Numbered from the stretch's first letter, positions 22,689 to 30,888 are shown. The stretch: 31,355 bases of DNA from Verrucomicrobia bacterium UBA3841 (GCA_002392765.1 DGHT01000062.1:935-32289), one strand, 5' to 3'. Notes: generated by a model not told the origin, from the letters alone. Numbers and translations are program-made.

Positions 22689-23482
22689 AAATCATATCAT
22701 TGGCAAGCGGAAGCACCGGAAACGCATACTGCGCCGTATCCGGCTCTGATGCGGTTCTCGTCGACTGCGGCATATCCGACCGGGAACTGCGCAGACGTCT
22801 GGCGAAAGCCGGCGTCGCCGTGAAATCCGTCCGCGCGATCCTTTTCACCCACAATCACGCGGACCACATAAAGGGCGTCGCGACGTTCCACCGCCGCAGT
22901 CCCGGCGTGCTTCTGCTGTCGAACATGATGACGGCCGAGGCGATTTCCGCGGCGACAGGCGTCGACGAGGAAGACTTCACTGTATTCGAAAACGGCCAGA
23001 CGTTCGAAATCGGTCCTTTTTCGATAACGGCCTTCTCCGTTCCGCACGACGTGCCGGACGCGGTGGGGTTCACGATCGAAGCCGGCGGGTTCCGGTATTT
23101 CCACGCCACGGACGCCGGAACCGTCCATACGCTTCTCAAGTGGCACCTCTCGCGGGCCGACGCCGCTGTTCTGGAGTTCAACCACGATCCGGCGATGCTC
23201 GCGGGAAGCGACAGGCCCTTCCCGCTCAAACAGCGCATAGCGGGCCCCAGCGGACACCTTTCGAACGACGATGCCGCCGAAGCGGTGCGCGAATGCGCTT
23301 CGCCGCGCCTCAAGGCGCTTGCTCTGGCGCATCTGTCGCAGGAATGCAACGTTCCGCATCTTGCCGTCGACGCGGCCAACCGCGCCCTCGCAGAGGCCGG
23401 AGCGGAAGGCGTGGACGTCATGGCGCTCCCCGCCGATGAAATAACGACTGTATACGACGGAGAAAGCCCGCAGGATGCTTGA
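22685..23482 (+). CDS. YycJ/WalJ-type metallo-beta-lactamase-fold hydrolase
   Basis: A 265-residue metallo-hydrolase. The start KIISLASGSTGNAYC and the zinc motif FTHNHADHIKG (H56, H58, D60, H61) are typical of the YycJ/WalJ group, a family of MBL-fold proteins with proposed exonuclease or signalling-linked roles. Further ligands fit HDVPD (about 121) and ATDAGT (about 140). The ALAHLSQECN segment near residue 218 is also characteristic. It begins with TTG in a TTGA overlap with purD, and its stop overlaps the ABC-F start by 8 bases. Confidence 0.92.
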   Translation: MKIISLASGSTGNAYCAVSGSDAVLVDCGISDRELRRRLAKAGVAVKSVRAILFTHNHADHIKGVATFHRRSPGVLLLSNMMTAEAISAATGVDEEDFTVFENGQTFEIGPFSITAFSVPHDVPDAVGFTIEAGGFRYFHATDAGTVHTLLKWHLSRADAAVLEFNHDPAMLAGSDRPFPLKQRIAGPSGHLSNDDAAEAVRECASPRLKALALAHLSQECNVPHLAVDAANRALAEAGAEGVDVMALPADEITTVYDGESPQDA

Positions 23483-25436
23483 CTTCAGAAACATATCCGT
23501 CCACTACGGACACCAGGACGTGCTGACGCAGGTCACGTTCAGGATCAACGCCCGCGACAGGGTCGGCATCGTCGGACCGAACGGGAGCGGGAAGTCGACG
23601 CTTTTCAAGATCGTCCAGGGGGAGATGGCGGTCGATTCCGGGGAATTGATCGTGGAAGGCAGTCCGCGCATAGGATGGACGCGGCAGAATCCGCAGCCGG
23701 ATTCCCCGGAGGAAACGCTTCTCGAATATTCCCTGCGAGGAATACCGGGGCTCAGCGAAATCGAGGCGGAAATGTCGCGCCTCGAAAAAAATCTCGACGA
23801 CCCGGCCGCCCTCAAACGCTACGGAGAACTCGAGTCGCGCTTCGGACACCTCGGCGGGTACGACCTCGAAACGCGCGTCAAGATCGCGCTGGGCGGACTC
23901 GGGTTCGACACCTCCGATTTCGGCAAGCCTTTCACGTCGTTTTCCGGCGGGTGGCGCATGAGAGCGGAGCTTTCGAGGGTTCTCGCCTCCAAGCCCGACC
24001 TGCTTCTCCTGGACGAACCGTCGAACTATCTCGACCTTCCCGCCGTCGAGTGGCTGCAGAAGTTCCTGAAGGCGTACGACGGAACGCTTGCGCTGATTTC
24101 GCACGACAGGTTTCTCCTCGGAACGCTGACGGACATCATCGTGGAAGTGGACGCGGGAACGGCCACGCGCTACGAAGGCAATCTCGACTACTACCTCAGG
24201 GAGCGCGAACTGCGCTACGAACATCTAAAGGCCGCGAAAGAAAACCAGGACAGGCACCGCGAACAGCTGCAGCGTTTCGTGGACAGGTTCAGAGCGCAGG
24301 CGACTAAAGCGTCGCAGGCGCAGTCCCGCCAGAAAATAATCGACAAGCTCGACGAGGAGCGCATAGTACTTCCAAAGCGCTACACGACATCCGGTTCGCT
24401 GCGCCTGGCCGACCCGCCGCCGAGCGGCATCGAAATGTTCAGATGCGAGGATCTGCGGTTCTCGTACGACGGCAGGAAAAACGTCCTCGACGGAATATCG
24501 TTCCAGATATCCAGATCCGACAAGGTCGCGCTCATAGGCTACAACGGCCTCGGCAAAACGACGTTGATGCGAATCGTGGCGGGGACGAGACGGCCGACCG
24601 GCGGCAAAGCGATCCTAGGGCACAATGTCGTGCCGGGCTACCTGAGCCAAGAGTTCGCCGAAACGATTCCACCGGACGTATCCGTGTACAGAAACGCCAA
24701 AAACGCGTGGGACGCGCACGGCGGCGGGCCCGAGAAGAATTTCAGGAATCTCCTCGGCGCTTTCGGATTCGATTCCAACGACATTGAAAAACCTGCCGGA
24801 GTCCTTTCGGGCGGAGAAAAGATCCGCCTCGCCTTTCTCATCCTTTTCATAACGTCGCCGAACTTTCTTCTGCTGGACGAACCGACGACCCACCTCGATC
24901 TCGACGGGCGCAGACTTCTCCAGGACGCTCTGCGCAACTACAAAGGCACGATACTTCTCGTGTCGCACGACATTGAATTCGTCCGCGCAGTTGCCACGAG
25001 CGTCATAGAAATCAGCAAGGACGGCATCAGACAGTATCCCGGCGGATACGACTACTACTGCGAGAAAAAGGAAGAGGGCGGAGGAAAACCGGGGGAACGC
25101 GAGTCTCGCCCGTTTGGAGAGGGAACAGGGAAAAGGGAAGAGAATGATCCGCAATCCTCGCAGCTTTCGAAGAAGGAACTCCGACAGCAGCGCGCGGCGG
25201 AGAGGGCGAAACTCGCTCCGAAGATCAAGGAACTGAAGTCCAGGATCGAAAAGGCGGAGAAGAAAATCGACGAACTCCAGGCGGCGCTCGACGAGGCTTC
25301 GGCGGAACTGTTCAACCCCGTTCCGTCCACCGACTTCGCCACGCTGAACAGGAAAGTCAGGACGCTGCAATTCGAAATAGACAGGTACACGGCCGATTGG
25401 GAGGAAGCGGCCGAGGAACTCTCCGCAATAAGCTGA
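23475..25436 (+). CDS. ABC-F family ATPase
   Basis: A 653-residue soluble protein with two ABC cassettes and no membrane domain, as in ABC-F translation factors (Uup/YheS/YdiF-like) that act on the ribosome. First cassette: Walker A GPNGSGKST (about 35-43), signature SFSGGWRMR, Walker B LLLLDEPSNYLD. Second cassette: Walker A GYNGLGKTT (about 354-362; Tyr-Asn-Gly-Leu instead of the usual Pro-Asn-Gly-Ala), signature VLSGGEKIR, Walker B FLLLDEPTTHLD. The linker between them (about 245-310, RHREQLQRFVDRFRAQATKA) is the P-site-tRNA-interaction region. A C-terminal coiled coil (about 570-630) follows. The substrate or role (rescue, resistance) cannot be fixed. Confidence 0.95.
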   Translation: MLDFRNISVHYGHQDVLTQVTFRINARDRVGIVGPNGSGKSTLFKIVQGEMAVDSGELIVEGSPRIGWTRQNPQPDSPEETLLEYSLRGIPGLSEIEAEMSRLEKNLDDPAALKRYGELESRFGHLGGYDLETRVKIALGGLGFDTSDFGKPFTSFSGGWRMRAELSRVLASKPDLLLLDEPSNYLDLPAVEWLQKFLKAYDGTLALISHDRFLLGTLTDIIVEVDAGTATRYEGNLDYYLRERELRYEHLKAAKENQDRHREQLQRFVDRFRAQATKASQAQSRQKIIDKLDEERIVLPKRYTTSGSLRLADPPPSGIEMFRCEDLRFSYDGRKNVLDGISFQISRSDKVALIGYNGLGKTTLMRIVAGTRRPTGGKAILGHNVVPGYLSQEFAETIPPDVSVYRNAKNAWDAHGGGPEKNFRNLLGAFGFDSNDIEKPAGVLSGGEKIRLAFLILFITSPNFLLLDEPTTHLDLDGRRLLQDALRNYKGTILLVSHDIEFVRAVATSVIEISKDGIRQYPGGYDYYCEKKEEGGGKPGERESRPFGEGTGKREENDPQSSQLSKKELRQQRAAERAKLAPKIKELKSRIEKAEKKIDELQAALDEASAELFNPVPSTDFATLNRKVRTLQFEIDRYTADWEEAAEELSAIS

Positions 25437-25452
25437 AAACAATCCGAACGCA

Positions 25453-26289
25453 ATGGAACCAGACCACAACAGACAGAAAAAAGCCGCGGTCGTGAACGAT
25501 TTCACGAGCTTCGGACGTTGTTCGCTGGCAGTGACGATTCCGATACTGTCGGTCATGAAAGTGCAGTGCTGTCCGGTGCCGACGGCGTTTTTCACGAACC
25601 ACACGGGCTTTAAATCGTTCTCGTGGCTCGACAACACCGGACGGCTCGACGACTACATCAAGGAATGGAAACTGCTGGGCTTGAGGTTCGACGCGATACA
25701 GACGGGATTCCTCGGTTCGGCGGCGCAGGTCGAATTCGTCTACCGGTTCCTCGAATCGTTCCGGGACCGGAACACCGTCGTGTGCGTGGATCCGGTGATG
25801 GGCGACTACGGCAAACTATACGCGACATACGACAAATCGCTCGCGGAGGCGATGCGTGGATTCCTCGGTGTCGCCGACATTCTCACGCCGAATCTGACGG
25901 AAGCGTGCATTCTCGCAGGTTGGAATTTCAGGACCGATTTCTCCGACGCGGAACTGGAGACGCTCTGCAAGACGCTCGCGGCAAGACGCGCCTCCAAAGT
26001 CGTCATATCCGGGATTCCGCGCGGCGAATCGCTGGTCAACGCGGTATGGAGCCGAGACGAAGGTCCGGGATTCGTGAAAGAGAAGAAAATCGGCCTCGAC
26101 AGAAGCGGCACCGGGGATGTTTTCAGTTCGGTGATACTGGCCGACGCGGTCAACGGCGTCCCGTTCATGGAATCGGTCCGCAAGGCGAGCATGTACACCG
26201 CCAGGACGGTGGAAAGATCGGTCGCTCTCGGGATTCCCGAAAAAGACGGTCTGGCGATAGAGGAAACGCTTTCGGAGCTTGCGCAATGA
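25453..26289 (+). CDS. Pyridoxal/pyridoxamine kinase-like protein (PdxY-type)
   Basis: A 278-residue PfkB/ribokinase-fold kinase. The motif NDFTSFGRCSLAVTIPILS near the start, VDPVMGDYGKLYATY (about 116-130), LTPNLTEACILAG (about 149-161) and DRSGTGDVFSS with the catalytic GTGD follow the pyridoxamine-kinase order. It would phosphorylate vitamin B6 vitamers or a similar pyrimidine. Only a weak or no ribosome site precedes the ATG. The stop overlaps the radical SAM start by ATGA. Confidence 0.88.
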   Translation: MEPDHNRQKKAAVVNDFTSFGRCSLAVTIPILSVMKVQCCPVPTAFFTNHTGFKSFSWLDNTGRLDDYIKEWKLLGLRFDAIQTGFLGSAAQVEFVYRFLESFRDRNTVVCVDPVMGDYGKLYATYDKSLAEAMRGFLGVADILTPNLTEACILAGWNFRTDFSDAELETLCKTLAARRASKVVISGIPRGESLVNAVWSRDEGPGFVKEKKIGLDRSGTGDVFSSVILADAVNGVPFMESVRKASMYTARTVERSVALGIPEKDGLAIEETLSELAQ

Positions 26290-27554
26290 CGGTCGCATAC
26301 AGGATAGGCAAATCCCTTTATCTGAACATCACGAACAAATGTCCGTGCGCATGCACGTTCTGTCTGCGCTCTAACGGACCCGGCATAGGCGGTTCCGGTT
26401 CCCTGTGGCTTGAACGCGAACCTACCGCGGACGAGATCAGGGAAAGCATACGGAGCCATTTTTCGTCCGACTTGCGCGAGATGGTGTTCTGCGGATACGG
26501 CGAGCCTACGGAACGGCTCGACACGCTTCTTGAAACGGCGGACTGGATCAAGCGCACATGGCCGGGGATGCCGGTGCGCGTGAACACGAACGGTCTTTCG
26601 GACCTGATCGCCGGACGTCCGACGGCGGAACTGTTCAAAGGGAAGGTGGACACGCTTTCCATAAGCGTGAACACGGACGACCCCGCCGAGTACCTCGCGA
26701 TATGCCGTCCCAAGTTCGGGGAAAAGGCGTATCCCGCCCTTCTGGCGTTCGCGGAATCCGCCGCGAAGTGCGTCCCGGCGGTCGTGATGACGGTTGTCGG
26801 AGAGCCGGTCACGCCGAAAGACAAGCAGGAGCGCATTTCGAAAATCTGCGCAAGGATCGGCGCGCGGCTGCGCGTGCGTCCCTTCGAGCCGCCGACGCGC
26901 AAGCGCGATTCGGCATTCGCCGTAGCGCCGTACGCGACGTGGATGGCGATGATGTTCCTGTTGCCGCACACCGCCCTTTCGTACGCGGTCAGATCCGCCG
27001 CGGCAGGAGCGGTCCTGTGCGCATGCCTCTTCGCCCTGTTCAAGAGCGGCGGGACGAAACCGCGCGTTCCGCGCGCAGGCGCGTGGGCGTTGGGGATCGT
27101 TTGCGGGCTTGCCGTCGCCGCGATGTGGATACTGCCAGAATATTCGGCATTCTACAGGCGCTTCATGATAATCGGCGATCCTTCCGCGGCGGGGCCTTCT
27201 CCGTACGACCCCGCGGTCTGCGGCTGGGGACTGTTCGCCGCGCGGCTTTTGGGCAGCGGTATCGTCATCGCCGCGGCGGAAGAGCTTTTCTTCCGCCACT
27301 TCCTCTACCGCCGCCTCCAGAGAACGGACTGGAGAAGCGGCGCGGCGATGCGCTTCGACCTGCAGGCGTTTTTGTGGTCGGTGGGGCTTTTCGCGCTGGA
27401 GCACGACAGAATAGCCGCGGCGGCGGCGGCCGGCGCGGCGTACACGCTCGTCTACATAAGGCGCGGCTTCTTCGCCGCATTCCTCGCACACGCCGTGACG
27501 AACCTCGTCCTGGGCGCGTACGTCGTCGCAACGGGCATGTGGAGGTTCTGGTAA
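26286..27554 (+). CDS. Fusion of a TatD-associated-type radical SAM enzyme and a CPBP/CAAX intramembrane protease
   Basis: A single 422-residue frame with two complete-looking domains. Residues 1-201 are a small radical SAM protein: C19-x3-C23-x2-C26 (NKCPCACTFC) for the 4Fe-4S cluster, GSLWLEREP, FCGYGEPTERLD and the ending GARLRVRPFE, resembling the family often found beside TatD. Residues about 210-422 form a multi-helix CAAX-protease-related domain with all three active motifs: E332-E333-x3-R337 (AAEELFFRHFLYR), H373 (FALEHDR) and H402-x3-N406 (AHAVTN), and the terminal GMWRFW typical of the exosortase-linked type. The join (about residue 201-211, nt 26886-26918) has almost no linker. The start overlaps the PdxY-like stop by ATGA. 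A fusion of these families is unusual; a sequencing error that removed a stop cannot be excluded. Confidence 0.85.
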   Translation: MTVAYRIGKSLYLNITNKCPCACTFCLRSNGPGIGGSGSLWLEREPTADEIRESIRSHFSSDLREMVFCGYGEPTERLDTLLETADWIKRTWPGMPVRVNTNGLSDLIAGRPTAELFKGKVDTLSISVNTDDPAEYLAICRPKFGEKAYPALLAFAESAAKCVPAVVMTVVGEPVTPKDKQERISKICARIGARLRVRPFEPPTRKRDSAFAVAPYATWMAMMFLLPHTALSYAVRSAAAGAVLCACLFALFKSGGTKPRVPRAGAWALGIVCGLAVAAMWILPEYSAFYRRFMIIGDPSAAGPSPYDPAVCGWGLFAARLLGSGIVIAAAEELFFRHFLYRRLQRTDWRSGAAMRFDLQAFLWSVGLFALEHDRIAAAAAAGAAYTLVYIRRGFFAAFLAHAVTNLVLGAYVVATGMWRFW

Positions 27555-27592
27555 AATCCCGGGAAAGGACGCATTCCGCAATGGAGAACCGG

Positions 27593-28270
27593 ATGACGGA
27601 AAGAGATATTGCAAAAATGATCGACCACACGTTTCTCAAGCCTGACGGCCCGGAGGACGCCGTGGAGAAGCTGTGCGCGGAAGCTAAGGAGCGCTCGTTC
27701 GCGTCGGTTTGCGTAAACCCGTGCGAGACGGCCCGCGCCGCGGAACTGCTTGCGGGATCCGGCGTCGAAGTTTGCACGGTCGTGGGCTTTCCGCTCGGAC
27801 AGAACACGACCGCGACGAAAATTTTCGAAGCGCGCGAAGCGATAGAAAACGGAGCGGGCGAACTCGACTTCGTAATCAACGTCCGGCTGCTCAAATACGC
27901 CCCGGAGAAATGTCTGGAGGAGCTCAAAGCCCTCGCCCGCGCTTCGAAACAGGCCAAAAGCGGCGTCACAATCAAACTCATCATAGAATGCTGTCTGCTC
28001 GACGACCGCGAAAAGAGGCTCGCATGCCGCCTTGCGGAGGAAGCGGGCTTCGATTTCGTGAAAACGTCGACCGGATTCTCCACCGGCGGCGCGACAGCGG
28101 CCGACGTGCGGTTGATGCGCGAAACGGTCGGCGGCCGGCTGCGCGTAAAGGCGGCAGGCGGGATAAGAACGCTCGAAAGCGCTCTTGAAATGATTTCGGC
28201 GGGCGCCGACAGACTGGGGTGCTCGGCGGGAATTGGAATACTGGACACGATAAAGAAAGGAAAGCAATAA
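27593..28270 (+). CDS. deoC: Deoxyribose-phosphate aldolase
   Basis: A 225-residue class I aldolase that splits 2-deoxyribose-5-phosphate to glyceraldehyde-3-phosphate and acetaldehyde in deoxynucleoside breakdown. MTERDIAKMIDHTFLKPD is the family start. The Schiff-base lysine is K157 in FVKTSTGF, with D92 (ELDFVINV) and K186 (RVKAAGGIR) as the other catalytic residues. Start chosen at 27593, with GGAG 6 bases upstream; an ATG at 27581 in frame would add four residues. The stop TAA shares one base with the MscS start. Confidence 0.97.
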   Translation: MTERDIAKMIDHTFLKPDGPEDAVEKLCAEAKERSFASVCVNPCETARAAELLAGSGVEVCTVVGFPLGQNTTATKIFEAREAIENGAGELDFVINVRLLKYAPEKCLEELKALARASKQAKSGVTIKLIIECCLLDDREKRLACRLAEEAGFDFVKTSTGFSTGGATAADVRLMRETVGGRLRVKAAGGIRTLESALEMISAGADRLGCSAGIGILDTIKKGKQ

Positions 28271-29115
28271 TGGCAGGTTCAACTCAGTTGCAGGAAGGCC
28301 GCGAATTCGCGGAAAGGATGACAGACTGGATCGTCAACCGGGGTCCGGACATACTGGCGAACATCGTCGCGGCAGCCGTCATATTCATAGCCGGCCTCCT
28401 GCTGATCAAATTCGCAGAATTCATCATGAGGAAGGCCTTGTCAAAAAAGAAGACGAAGAAGCTGATGGTCGACTTCGCCGTCTCCGCGCTGGTCAAGACT
28501 TCGTGGGCGATTCTGATCGTCACGATCCTCAGCCGGCTTGGAGTGAACGTGGCCCCGCTCGTCGCAGGTCTCGGAGTGACGGGATTCATCCTCGGCTTCG
28601 CGTTCCAGGAATCGCTCGGCAACCTCGCCGCCGGTCTGATGATAGCCGTGAACGAACCGTTCAAGCCCGGGGATTTCGTGGAAGCCGCAGGTCTCCAGGG
28701 GTCGATTCTTGAAATGAACATGATGGCCACGGTCATGACCACTCCGGACAACAAAAAAATCGTGGTCCCGAACAAATCGGTATGGGGCGGACCGATAACA
28801 AACTACTCCGCCATGGCTACGCGGCGCATCGACCTGTCGGTCGGCATCGCGTACGGGGAAGACATCGAAAAAGCCATGGACATCGTAAAAGAAACCATCG
28901 TGCGCGTAGAAGGCGTTCTCGCCCAGCCGGAACCGTCCGTCGCCGCAGGGGCCCTCTCCGACAGCCAGGTCACGATCAATTTCAGACCGTGGTCTTCCAC
29001 GAAAGACTACTGGACGGTCCGCTCGAAAGCGCTTGTTGAAGTCAAGAAGGCGCTCGATTCCGCCGGGATCGAAATCCCCTTCCCGCAGATCACCGTACAC
29101 AGGGCCGAAGCATGA
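28270..29115 (+). CDS. Small-conductance mechanosensitive channel, MscS family
   Basis: A 281-residue MscS-type channel, which opens on membrane tension to release solutes after osmotic downshock. Three transmembrane helices are visible at about 28-50, 70-89 and 93-125; the third carries the family pore-lining pattern with Gly and Ala (GLGVTGFILGFAFQESLGNL). The soluble vestibule region follows, with NEPFKPGDFVEAAG, PNKSVWGGPITNYS and, near the end, GIEIPFPQITVH. Length is close to E. coli MscS (286). AAAGGAAAG precedes the start, and its stop overlaps thiD by ATGA. Confidence 0.96.
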   Translation: MAGSTQLQEGREFAERMTDWIVNRGPDILANIVAAAVIFIAGLLLIKFAEFIMRKALSKKKTKKLMVDFAVSALVKTSWAILIVTILSRLGVNVAPLVAGLGVTGFILGFAFQESLGNLAAGLMIAVNEPFKPGDFVEAAGLQGSILEMNMMATVMTTPDNKKIVVPNKSVWGGPITNYSAMATRRIDLSVGIAYGEDIEKAMDIVKETIVRVEGVLAQPEPSVAAGALSDSQVTINFRPWSSTKDYWTVRSKALVEVKKALDSAGIEIPFPQITVHRAEA

Positions 29116-29909
29116 ACGGCGTGTGCTGTCTCACCGTAGCCGGATCGGACTGCGGCGGCAACGCCGGGGTGCAGGCGGACTTGAGAACCTTCCGCTCGTA
29201 CGGCATCCACGGGTGCACGGTATTCACCGCGCTGACGGCGCAAAACCCTTTCGGAGTGAGCGGCATACTCGACGTCGGCGCGGACTTCATCGGGAAACAG
29301 CTTGACGCCGTTCTCGGCGTGTACGACATCCGCGCCGTGAAAACCGGCATGATGTCGTCGGCCGAAGCGATATGCGCCGTCAGCGGCAGGCTTTCGTCCC
29401 GCCCCGGCATTCCCATGGTGGTCGATCCGGTGATGGTGGCAACGAGCGGCGCGGATCTGATGGCCAAAGGCGCTCTGGAAGCCGCCGAAAAGGAGCTCTT
29501 CCCGATCGCCGCGCTTCTCACTCCGAACATTCCGGAAGCGGAAACAATATCGGGAAGAACGCCGGGGGCGGTCGCGCATCCGGATCGCGACTACGCGGAG
29601 CGTCTCGCCCTTGAGATATCAGACCGCTTCGGCATCGCCGTTCTCGTCAAGGGAGGCCACGGAGCGGAAAGCGAATCGACGGACGTCCTGGCCTGCGGAG
29701 GCGGTACGGCGTCATTCTCCCTGCCATGGATAAAAAATCCGGTCTCGACGCACGGGACGGGATGCACGCTCTCGTCCGCCATTGCCTGCGAACTCGCACT
29801 TGGGCGCAACCTTGAAGAAGCGGTGTCTAACGCGAAGAAGTACGTACACGACGCAATTGCGAAATCGTACCTCGTTGGAAAGAACTGCGGCGTTCTCGGA
29901 AACGGCTGA
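29112..29909 (+). CDS. thiD: Hydroxymethylpyrimidine/phosphomethylpyrimidine kinase
   Basis: A 265-residue ThiD of thiamine synthesis, which phosphorylates HMP and HMP-P. Motifs: LTVAGSDCGGNAGVQADLRT near the start (usual form has SGGGAGIQAD), TALTAQNPFGV, VKTGMMSSAEAI, VVDPVMVATSGADL, LTPNIPEAE and STHGTGCTLSSAIA, the catalytic GTGC loop. The start overlaps the MscS stop by ATGA. It is the last gene of the long plus-strand run; a repeat-rich gap follows 8 bases after its stop. With the PdxY-like kinase it is one of two members of the same fold in this unit. Confidence 0.95.
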   Translation: MNGVCCLTVAGSDCGGNAGVQADLRTFRSYGIHGCTVFTALTAQNPFGVSGILDVGADFIGKQLDAVLGVYDIRAVKTGMMSSAEAICAVSGRLSSRPGIPMVVDPVMVATSGADLMAKGALEAAEKELFPIAALLTPNIPEAETISGRTPGAVAHPDRDYAERLALEISDRFGIAVLVKGGHGAESESTDVLACGGGTASFSLPWIKNPVSTHGTGCTLSSAIACELALGRNLEEAVSNAKKYVHDAIAKSYLVGKNCGVLGNG

Positions 29910-29916
29910 CCACCAA

Positions 29917-29969
29917 GGAGATGGAGCGTCCCGCTCCGTCTTATGGACGCGGCAAGATGCCGCATCTCC
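29917..29969 (+). repeat. Cloverleaf-like hairpin repeat, copy 1; possible terminator of the thiD unit
   Basis: An outer stem GGAGATG/CATCTCC encloses GAGCG-TCC-CGCTC, a small GTC/GAC stem and GCGGCA-AGA-TGCCGC. It follows the thiD stop by 7 bases. There is no T-run, so termination is a guess. The sequence recurs in part at 30013-30060. Confidence 0.75.
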
Positions 29970-29987
29970 TTGCGTCACTGACAAAGA

Positions 29988-30008
29988 GTGTAGAATGTAA
30001 AGTGTAAA
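29988..30008 (+). repeat. Tandem heptamer repeat, second copy
   Basis: GTGTAGA, ATGTAAA and GTGTAAA in direct succession, matching the array at 21185-21219. It separates the two copies of the hairpin repeat. Confidence 0.88.
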
Positions 30009-30012
30009 ATTT

Positions 30013-30060
30013 GGAGATGTAGCGTCCCGCTCCGTCTTATGGACGCGGCAAGACGCCGCC
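30013..30060 (+). repeat. Cloverleaf-like hairpin repeat, copy 2 (partial)
   Basis: The sequence follows copy 1 closely from GGAGATG to GCCGCC. One G-to-T change breaks the first internal stem, and the closing CATCTCC is missing, so the outer stem cannot form. GCGGC-AAGAC-GCCGC is retained. Confidence 0.8.
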
Positions 30061-30091
30061 TTGAACGCCTCCCGGAGAGCCGCGCGAACAT

Positions 30092-30214
30092 CGCGCCAGT
30101 TTCATCGCCTGCCCGGAAACAGCCGCTTCGCAGGGTTTCTACCCGATTTCGAGGTCGTTCAGAGAGTTGAAATCGCGGAAAGCCCTGTAAAACGCGCATT
30201 GCGCGGGGTGTGTC
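30092..30214 (+). repeat. 123-bp direct repeat, left copy
   Basis: Runs from CGCGCCAGTTTCA to GGGGTGTGTC and is matched at 31043-31165 in the same orientation and with the same length, with about six mismatches. It contains an imperfect hairpin (CAGGGTTTC with GAAAGCCCTG, and inside it GATTTC with GAAATC). Its right end is 22 bases from the antitoxin stop. Confidence 0.93.
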
Positions 30215-30235
30215 ACCATCCCGATTCATTACATG

Positions 30236-30559
30236 TCAAGTAAAAACCGACATGGGATTGGGCATCCCCATGAAAGCCGCAACAGCAGCAGCAACCTTGC
30301 CAAATGTGCGTATCGTAGGATTTCCGCCAGGAGACAGGACACGATGCAGGTTAGGAGCTCGAATGCCCGTCTCCTGCGAAAGTCGCTGAAAGCCAATCCC
30401 CGCATTCACGAGATCGCGGAACATGACACCTCCAGTGGCGGTATCGCCGTTGACAATGGCACGTACAGCCTCGCGATAATACTCGCGGGCCATAGCAGGA
30501 TCTTCGCGAAGATCCTTAAGAACACTCTCTTTATAATCAACTGCAAGAGCCATAATCAT
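30236..30559 (-). CDS. HigA-like antitoxin (addiction-module antidote family)
   Basis: A 107-residue antitoxin with an N-terminal part of DYKESVLKDLREDPAMAREY type and a helix-turn-helix region FQRLSQETGIRAPNLHRVLS, then GNPTIRTFGKVAAAV. This fits the putative addiction-module antidote family paired with the RelE/ParE-like killer proteins. It should bind DNA and neutralise the toxin. The ATG at 30559 overlaps the toxin stop by ATGA; AAGGAAA lies just before it. An ATG at 30553 is an alternative that would have better ribosome-site spacing. The order toxin first, antitoxin second is the HigBA order. Confidence 0.9.
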   Translation of the reverse strand: MIMALAVDYKESVLKDLREDPAMAREYYREAVRAIVNGDTATGGVMFRDLVNAGIGFQRLSQETGIRAPNLHRVLSPGGNPTIRTFGKVAAAVAAFMGMPNPMSVFT

Positions 30560-30888
30560 TTTCCTTTCCTTGATTTGTAGTCATTCCAGAACACAATGGA
30601 CTTTGCAATATCTCTACGCTGCGTCTTCTTGTCACCTCCGCATAGCAGAATCACAAGCGCCTCGCCATCAAGTCCCATATAGACGCGGTAACCAGGACCA
30701 AAGAACAGGCGCAACTCCATTATGCCGCCAGCATCGGCAATTGGCTTTACATTCCCAAGATTGCCCGCCTCTATGCGAGCAAGATTGGCATAAATGCGAG
30801 CCCTCATTAGCGATGATAGTCCCACAATCCATTCGTCAAACGGAATGCGGCCCGATTTCGCAACATACTTTTGAAGCACTATGTTCAC
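30556..30888 (-). CDS. HigB/RelE-ParE-type toxin (addiction-module killer family)
   Basis: A 110-residue toxin. The family signature is intact: PFDEWIVGL, RARIYANLARIEAGNLGNVK, MELRLFFGPGYRVYMGLDG and VILLCGGDKKTQRRDIAKSI. Members of this family are RelE-fold proteins; mRNA cleavage on the ribosome is the usual activity, not proven here. It begins with GTG at 30888, in a position only 7 bases from the -10 hexamer, so the message may be leaderless; the next GTG (30879) is an alternative. It overlaps the antitoxin by ATGA. The module stands between two 123-bp direct repeats. Confidence 0.9.
   Translation of the reverse strand: MNIVLQKYVAKSGRIPFDEWIVGLSSLMRARIYANLARIEAGNLGNVKPIADAGGIMELRLFFGPGYRVYMGLDGEALVILLCGGDKKTQRRDIAKSIVFWNDYKSRKGK

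Larger units (their letters stand above)
29910..30235. other. Gene-free, repeat-rich gap after thiD
   Basis: No convincing gene is seen in these 326 bases. They hold, in order, a cloverleaf-like hairpin repeat (29917-29969), a GTGTAAA-type tandem repeat (29988-30008), a second, partial copy of the hairpin repeat (30013-30060) and the left 123-bp direct repeat (30092-30214). Confidence 0.85.

Noticed and set aside
29917..29969. The cloverleaf-like repeat as a tRNA gene
   Set aside because: It is about 53 bases long, lacks a T-arm GTTCGA and a CCA end, and has a partial duplicate that cannot fold.
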